This document shows positions 14,226-19,045 of a DNA stretch of 19,045 nucleotides, one piece after another (within the stretch, counting starts at the first letter, position 1; the number at the start of each line of letters is the position of its first letter). The notes beneath the pieces are model-generated. The model was not told the origin of the DNA. It worked only from the letters and a program-made list of their open reading frames with translations, and did no database searches. Origin of the DNA: an uncultured Kineothrix sp. (GTDB lineage Bacteria > Bacillota > Clostridia > Lachnospirales > Lachnospiraceae); contig CAJUSR010000042.1 in NCBI GenBank assembly GCA_910588855.1, positions 1 through 19,045 of the forward strand, read 5' to 3'. The translations under genes were made by a program, and so were the position numbers.

Positions 14226-16387
14226 CAGAAGGAAAGAATTATTCGGGGCAATTGGTTTTTGGATTGGATATTGGAACAAGAAGTATCGTAGGTACGGTAG
14301 GATACCGGAATAACAACCGGTTTTATGCAGTGGCGCAGCGGGTAAAGGAACATGAAACCCGTGCTATGCTGGACGGGCAGATTCATGATATCCGTAAGGT
14401 AGGGGAAACCGTCCGCCAGGTAAAGGAAGAACTGGAAAAAGCCATTGGACGGAATTTGACAGAAGCTTGTATTGCTGCTGCGGGGCGTGTATTGCGTACA
14501 GTCAATGTAACGGTAGATACGGAATTTGGTTATGATAAAGAAATAACCCAGGAGGACATGTACGCCTTAACATCCCTTGGTGTGGAAAAGGCATATGAAA
14601 TGTTTCAGGAAGAAAACGATACGGATATGCGTTTTTACTGCGTAGGCCATTCGGTAATCCATTATTATATCAATCGTTACCCGATTTCCAATCCGGAAGG
14701 GCATAAGACCAAAATATTAAGTGCGGAAATGATTGCCACATTTTTGCCGGATGATGTGGTGGACGGATTGCATAAGGCAGTGGAATTGGCAGGGCTTCAT
14801 GTGGCCAATATGACGTTGGAACCGATTGCGGCTATCCAGGTCGCCATTCCGGAGATGTATAGGATGCTGAATATCGCTTTAGTGGATGTGGGTGCAGGGA
14901 CTTCGGATATTTCCATTACGAAGGATGGAAGCATTATTGCATTTGGGATGCTCCCTATGGCCGGGGATGCCTTGACGGAAACAATCGCGAAACATTGCCT
15001 GGTGGACTTTGGTACGGCAGAACAGATAAAAAAAGACGCAGGATTGATGAAAGAAGTGACATATAAAGATATTATGGGGCTGCAGCAAAGCATTGTCAAA
15101 GATGAACTGCTGGAGGTATTGGATCCTGTGATACAGTCGATGGCAGTAGGGGTAGCGGATAAAATAAAGGAATTGAACGGTGGGAAATCCGTCAGCGCTG
15201 TTTTTGTGGTAGGCGGAGGCGGGAAAATGGAAGGGTACACCGACCGTTTAGCCGAAGAATTGGGGATACAGAAGGAAAGGGTTGCCGTACGCGGCGGGGA
15301 AGTGCTGCAGGCGGTAGAGTTTTTGGAAGAAAATATTGTCAAAGATTCCCTTTTAGTTACGCCAATCGGTATTTGCCTTAGTTTTTATGAACAGAGCAAT
15401 AACTTTATTTTTGTGGACTTTAACGGTCAGAGGATAAAGTTGTATGACAACAATATGCTGGCGGTGGTGGATGCTGCCATGCAGGCGGAGTTTGCAAAAG
15501 AAGGGCTGTTCCCAAGAAGGGGGAAGGAACTGGATTTTACGGTGAACGGGAAAGCAAGGATTGTCCGCGGGCAATTAGGGGAAGCGGCAGTTATCCGCGT
15601 GAATGGGGAAGAAGCGGATATACATACGCCGATTCATGGCGGAGATAAAATTCAGGTCATTCCGTCTACGGCAGGAGAACCGGCCGCGATGGAATTAGGG
15701 GCGTTGCATGAGTTTGGCGATGTCATAAGAGTGACTGTAAACGATAAGGTGGTTGAGCTGCCTAAGTTCGCCAGAGTCAACGGCCAACTGCAGTCGGGCT
15801 ATTACGACATCAAAAACCATGATGTGATAGAAATGCTTAACTACTATACAGTAAAACAGATTGCCGATTTTATGGATGTAATGGTAGACTACAGGTTGAA
15901 CATGTATGTCAATAATCAATTGGCAGATATGGACACTTGTGTATATGAGAATTTTACCGTATCATGGGCAATGAAGGGAACGGACGCGGACACATGGCTG
16001 ACGGCTCAGGAAAGGGCAGCTATGGCGGCTATTGAGAGGAATCGGATGCCGGAGCCTGTAGAAGATGTTCCGATGCCGGAAAGTTACGCAGAGCTGGAAG
16101 TGGAAGAAGAGGTAGAAAAAGGCGGAAGCGGGGATGAAGTGCCGGATAAACGAAAAGGCGGAAAAATTGAAGAAGAGTCCGTGACAATTACCGTCTCGGT
16201 CAATGGTATGCCGGTGACGATGACCGGGAAAGCTTCGTATGTCTTCGTGGATGTTTTTGATTATATAGATTTTGATTTGTCCAAGCCGCAGGGTGCGCGC
16301 GTGGTAACCAAACGGAACGGGCAGATATCGCGGTATATGGGCATAGTGGAAAACGGCGACGTTTTGGAAGTCTATTGGGTAGATTAA
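14222..16387 (+). CDS. FtsA-like actin-fold ATPase with long C-terminal beta-rich extension
   Basis: Residues 10-390 match the FtsA/PilM actin-like ATPase superfamily: phosphate-1 loop FGLDIGTRS (13-21), a segment around 60-160 in the place of the FtsA SHS2/1C domain, phosphate-2 loop VDVGAGTSD (221-229), and adenosine loop VVGGGGKM (329-336). Classical FtsA is about 420 aa; this one has 721. The extra about 330 residues contain repeated V-x-V-N-G beta-hairpin units (near 440-485, 501-575 and 655-721), perhaps beta-grasp folds, joined by an acidic linker at 605-650. No FtsA-type amphipathic membrane helix is at the C-terminus. The start is GTG with GGAGG 7 nt upstream (14210-14214), overlapping coaE by 4 bp. 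I infer a cytoskeletal or envelope role, distinct from division FtsA; ftsZ is not nearby. Confidence 0.82.
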   Translation: MTEGKNYSGQLVFGLDIGTRSIVGTVGYRNNNRFYAVAQRVKEHETRAMLDGQIHDIRKVGETVRQVKEELEKAIGRNLTEACIAAAGRVLRTVNVTVDTEFGYDKEITQEDMYALTSLGVEKAYEMFQEENDTDMRFYCVGHSVIHYYINRYPISNPEGHKTKILSAEMIATFLPDDVVDGLHKAVELAGLHVANMTLEPIAAIQVAIPEMYRMLNIALVDVGAGTSDISITKDGSIIAFGMLPMAGDALTETIAKHCLVDFGTAEQIKKDAGLMKEVTYKDIMGLQQSIVKDELLEVLDPVIQSMAVGVADKIKELNGGKSVSAVFVVGGGGKMEGYTDRLAEELGIQKERVAVRGGEVLQAVEFLEENIVKDSLLVTPIGICLSFYEQSNNFIFVDFNGQRIKLYDNNMLAVVDAAMQAEFAKEGLFPRRGKELDFTVNGKARIVRGQLGEAAVIRVNGEEADIHTPIHGGDKIQVIPSTAGEPAAMELGALHEFGDVIRVTVNDKVVELPKFARVNGQLQSGYYDIKNHDVIEMLNYYTVKQIADFMDVMVDYRLNMYVNNQLADMDTCVYENFTVSWAMKGTDADTWLTAQERAAMAAIERNRMPEPVEDVPMPESYAELEVEEEVEKGGSGDEVPDKRKGGKIEEESVTITVSVNGMPVTMTGKASYVFVDVFDYIDFDLSKPQGARVVTKRNGQISRYMGIVENGDVLEVYWVD

Positions 16388-16409
16388 AAGAGAAAGGCTG
16401 GATAGGGAT

Positions 16410-17210
16410 ATGCGGATGTGCAGCATTGCCAGCGGGAGCAGCGGAAACTGCATTTATGTAGGTTCCGATACCACCCACCTATTGGTGGATGTAGGAATCA
16501 GCGGCAAAAAAACAAAAGAAGGGCTGGAAAAGCTGGGAGTAAAAGCGGAGGAATTGGACGGGATATTTATTACCCATGAACATGCGGATCATATTAGCGG
16601 ATTAGGGGTAATGGCAAGGAAATATGGGGTTCCCATCTACGGGACAAAGGGAACTTTGAAAGCCATCCGTTGTTCTTCTTCCGTTGGAGAGATTGACGAC
16701 GGGCTCTTTCAGGAAATAGAAGCGGACAATAAAATTATCGTCAAGGATTTGACGTTGAGCCCTATGAGGATTTCCCATGATGCGGCAGAGCCGGTAGCTT
16801 ACCGTATCAGTCATGGAAGGCAAAAACTGGGGATTATCACGGATTTAGGCTGTTATAACGATTATACGGTGGAATGCCTAAGAGGGATGAATGCGTTATT
16901 GATTGAGGCAAACCATGATGCAAACATGCTTCAGGTAGGGCCATATCCTTACTATCTAAAAAAACGGATTGCGGGGGATAGAGGGCACCTTTCCAATGAA
17001 CTTTCCGGTCAGCTCCTTTGCCGTTTGCTGAATGACGGGATGCAGACGATTGTATTGGGGCATCTAAGTAAAGAAAATAATCTGCCAGAGCTGGCTTATG
17101 AAACGGTCAGGGTGGAAATTGCAATGGCAGACAACGAATATAAGGCAAATGATTTCCCGATACGGGTGGCAAACCGGAGTGAAGTTTCGGAGATTATAGA
17201 AATTGCATAA
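16410..17210 (+). CDS. YycJ/WalJ-type metallo-beta-lactamase-fold hydrolase
   Basis: The 266-aa protein begins MRMCSIASGSSGN, characteristic of the YycJ/WalJ subgroup of MBL-fold nucleases. The metal-binding motif HxHxDH is at H56, H58, D60 and H61 (THEHADH), with further His/Asp ligands at the dipeptides around residues 122, 145 and 166. WalJ family members are linked to DNA repair and to the WalRK region in bacilli, but here the gene sits in the polA-coaE operon, with no walRK nearby. It follows the FtsA-like gene by 22 bp; the ribosome site (GATAGGG) is close to the ATG, and an alternative ATG exists two codons later. Hydrolase identity is secure, its substrate is not. Confidence 0.9.
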   Translation: MRMCSIASGSSGNCIYVGSDTTHLLVDVGISGKKTKEGLEKLGVKAEELDGIFITHEHADHISGLGVMARKYGVPIYGTKGTLKAIRCSSSVGEIDDGLFQEIEADNKIIVKDLTLSPMRISHDAAEPVAYRISHGRQKLGIITDLGCYNDYTVECLRGMNALLIEANHDANMLQVGPYPYYLKKRIAGDRGHLSNELSGQLLCRLLNDGMQTIVLGHLSKENNLPELAYETVRVEIAMADNEYKANDFPIRVANRSEVSEIIEIA

Positions 17211-17247
17211 TGGCGTCGCAGGAAAAGACGCAGAATGGGAGTAAATG

Positions 17248-17520
17248 ATGAAAAAGACAATAATTACCGTAGTTGGCAAAGATACCGTAGGCATTATCGC
17301 AAAGGTATGCACTTATCTGGCAGACAACAAAATCAATATCCTGGACATTACGCAGACAATTGTGCAAGGGTATTTTAATATGATGATGATAGTAGATACC
17401 TGCCAGACAGATAAGCATTTTGGGGATATCGTAGACGAATTAGTGGCGCTGGGGGAAGAAATAGGCGTTATCATCAAGTGCCAAAAGGAAGAGATTTTCG
17501 ACAAAATGCATAGAATATAA
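17248..17520 (+). CDS. ACT-domain protein (UPF0237)
   Basis: This 90-aa protein is a single ACT domain of the UPF0237 type, with the strand-turn TVVGKDTVGII (amino-acid-binding loop) and NILDITQTI in the second half. ACT domains bind small ligands, usually amino acids, and act as sensors. Two ATGs are possible, 17245 and 17248; GGGAG at 17237-17241 is 3 nt from the first and 6 nt from the second, so 17248 is preferred. It is followed after 15 bp by the UPF0210 gene, a pair conserved across many Gram-positive genomes, which suggests that the ACT protein regulates UPF0210. Ligand unknown. Confidence 0.93.
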   Translation: MKKTIITVVGKDTVGIIAKVCTYLADNKINILDITQTIVQGYFNMMMIVDTCQTDKHFGDIVDELVALGEEIGVIIKCQKEEIFDKMHRI

Positions 17521-17535
17521 GGAATGAGAGGAATT

Positions 17536-18900
17536 ATGATTAATATATACGAAGTGGCAGAAACGAATCAGATGATTGAGAAAGAAAATCTGGATGTAAG
17601 GACGATAACATTGGGAATCAGCCTGTTGGACTGCATAGATGCGGATTTGGAAAGGCTGAAAGAGAAAATATACCATAAAATCTATGAAGCGTCCAAGGAT
17701 TTGGTAAAGACCGGGGAAGAGATTTCCAGAGAATTTGGAATACCGATTGTTAATAAAAGGATTTCCGTAACACCTATCGCTCTTGTGGGAGGGGCTGCGT
17801 GTAAAACGGAGAAAGATTTTGCAGAGATTGCAAAGACTTTGGATAAAGTGGCCCATGAGGTGGGCGTGAATTTTATTGGAGGGTATTCAGCATTGGTTTC
17901 CAAAGGGATGACGGAAGCGGACCGCCTGTTAATTGGCTCTATCCCGCTTGCGCTTTCTTCCACAGAAAGAGTCTGCAGTTCCGTAAACCTTGGTTCTACT
18001 AAGACAGGCATCAATATGGATGCGGTAAAACTAATGGGGGAAATTGTCAGGCAGACGGCAGAATATACAAAGGAAGCGGATTCCCTTGGCTGTGCCAAAC
18101 TGGTGGTATTTTGCAATGCGCCGGATGACAATCCGTTTATGGCAGGGGCGTTTCATGGCGTGACGGAAAGCGATAAGGTTATTAATGTAGGGGTCAGCGG
18201 GCCGGGAGTGGTGAAAACTGCTTTGAGCAAAGTACGAGGCGAAAATTTTGAAGTACTTTGCGAGACGATTAAGAAAACCGCTTTTAAAGTGACCAGGGTA
18301 GGGCAGCTTGTGGCGCAGGAAGCTTCCAAAAGGATGAATGTGCCTTTCGGCATTGTAGATTTGTCTTTAGCGCCTACGCCTGCCATCGGTGACAGCGTGG
18401 CGGATATTTTGTGTGAAATTGGTTTGGAATATGCGGGTGCGCCCGGAACGACGGCGGCGCTGGCGCTCCTGAACGATCAGGTGAAAAAAGGTGGGGTTAT
18501 GGCTTCTTCCTATGTGGGAGGACTGAGCGGCGCTTTTATTCCGGTCAGCGAAGACCAGGGAATGATTGACGCGGTAACGGCCGGCGCCCTTACGTTGGAA
18601 AAATTGGAAGCGATGACCTGCGTATGTTCCGTAGGGCTGGATATGATAGCTGTTCCGGGGGATACGAAGGCAACGACGATTTCCGGTATAATAGCGGACG
18701 AGATGGCAATCGGTATGGTGAACCAAAAAACAACTGCCGTCAGGATTATCCCGGTTATCGGCAAAACGGTAGGGGAAAAGGTAGAATTTGGAGGTTTGCT
18801 CGGGTATGCACCGATTATGCCTGTAAACGGTTTTTCCTGCGACGCGTTTGTCAACAGGGGAGGAAGGATTCCGGCGCCTATCCATAGCTTTAAAAATTAA
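17536..18900 (+). CDS. UPF0210 / DUF711 family protein (PFL-like fold)
   Basis: The 454-aa protein starts MINIYEVAETNQMIEKENLD, as in the UPF0210 family, and the length fits. Known structures of this family show a fold related to pyruvate formate-lyase-like enzymes, but I see no glycyl-radical motif, and the reaction is unknown. AGAGGA at 17527-17532 is well placed for 17536; the upstream ATG at 17524 has no good spacing. Glycine-rich stretches (VNFIGGYSALVSKG, GVSGPGVVKTAL, GGVMASSYVGGLSGAF) are conserved-looking active-site loops. It is the last gene of the operon, followed by a terminator at 18954. It should be cotranscribed with its ACT partner. Confidence 0.93.
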   Translation: MINIYEVAETNQMIEKENLDVRTITLGISLLDCIDADLERLKEKIYHKIYEASKDLVKTGEEISREFGIPIVNKRISVTPIALVGGAACKTEKDFAEIAKTLDKVAHEVGVNFIGGYSALVSKGMTEADRLLIGSIPLALSSTERVCSSVNLGSTKTGINMDAVKLMGEIVRQTAEYTKEADSLGCAKLVVFCNAPDDNPFMAGAFHGVTESDKVINVGVSGPGVVKTALSKVRGENFEVLCETIKKTAFKVTRVGQLVAQEASKRMNVPFGIVDLSLAPTPAIGDSVADILCEIGLEYAGAPGTTAALALLNDQVKKGGVMASSYVGGLSGAFIPVSEDQGMIDAVTAGALTLEKLEAMTCVCSVGLDMIAVPGDTKATTISGIIADEMAIGMVNQKTTAVRIIPVIGKTVGEKVEFGGLLGYAPIMPVNGFSCDAFVNRGGRIPAPIHSFKN

Positions 18901-18953
18901 TGGAAAATGGCGGAATCATTATTTCTGACGGGTGATTAAGAGGTTAACAGAAA

Positions 18954-18996
18954 AAAAAGCGTATGGGCTATGAAACAGAAGCTTATATGCTTTTTA
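18954..18996 (+). terminator. Terminator closing the polA-UPF0210 operon
   Basis: A 16-bp stem (18954-18969 with 18980-18995, including three G-T pairs) with a 10-nt loop ends in TTTTT (18991-18995). It lies 54 bp after the UPF0210 stop. Confidence 0.85.
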
Positions 18997-19017
18997 GTAC
19001 CATATAAGTGTAAGAGA

Positions 19018-19040
19018 TAAAGCATTTCATCAGTGCTTTA
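19018..19040. terminator. Small hairpin at the right edge, undetermined
   Basis: TAAAGCA (19018-19024) pairs with TGCTTTA (19034-19040) around a 9-nt loop. The window ends 5 nt later, so I cannot tell whether it is a terminator for a convergent gene or an unrelated repeat. Confidence 0.3.
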
Positions 19041-19045
19041 CCTTC

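Overview
The window looks like chromosome of a low-to-moderate GC Gram-positive of the Clostridia, most likely a Lachnospiraceae relative. This is inferred from the protein sequences (HPr, the Sir2-like protein, the UPF0210/ACT pair, the FtsA-like fusion), from strong sigma-A promoters (TTGACA-17-TATAAT) and purine-rich Shine-Dalgarno sites, and from the uniform forward orientation of every gene, rRNA and tRNA. I see no insertion sequence, phage gene, CRISPR array or integrase. This is core-type chromosome with a few odd proteins.

Layout. (1) 1-141: the extreme 3' end of a 23S rRNA and a spacer ending in a terminator, with no 5S rRNA after it. (2) 182-1216: a strong promoter, a CheV-type chemotaxis adaptor/receiver and a terminator. 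(3) 1233-6387: a degenerate Sir2-like protein, a large charged single-span membrane protein with two FliM-like short motifs, then hisH-hisF (the two subunits of imidazole glycerol phosphate synthase) and ung, closed by a very strong terminator. (4) 6414-8620: tandem small hairpins, a promoter, a TrmB-family regulator overlapping a diaminopimelate decarboxylase (lysA). (5) 8673-8798: tRNA-Leu(CAA) with a strong terminator. (6) 8995-10331: an HPr-family phosphocarrier lacking Ser46, with a 15-bp palindrome at its probable transcription start, then nagB. (7) 10547-18996: a tightly packed probable operon: a zinc-finger (anti-sigma-type) membrane protein, polA, coaE, an FtsA-like ATPase with a long extra C-terminal part, a YycJ/WalJ-type metallo-hydrolase, an ACT-domain protein and UPF0210, ending in a terminator.

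How the genes work together. hisH/hisF form one enzyme linking histidine and purine (AICAR) metabolism. nagB feeds amino sugars into glycolysis, and its HPr neighbour serves sugar transport. polA, ung and perhaps yycJ are DNA-maintenance functions. TrmB-lysA looks like a regulator cotranscribed with a lysine/cell-wall enzyme. The items most worth a second look are the 700-residue charged membrane protein (2092-4194), the FtsA-like fusion (14222-16387), the catalytically degenerate Sir2-like protein (1233-2027) and the HPr with lysine at position 46. I found no clearly new multi-gene system; these are individual oddities in otherwise ordinary core sequence.
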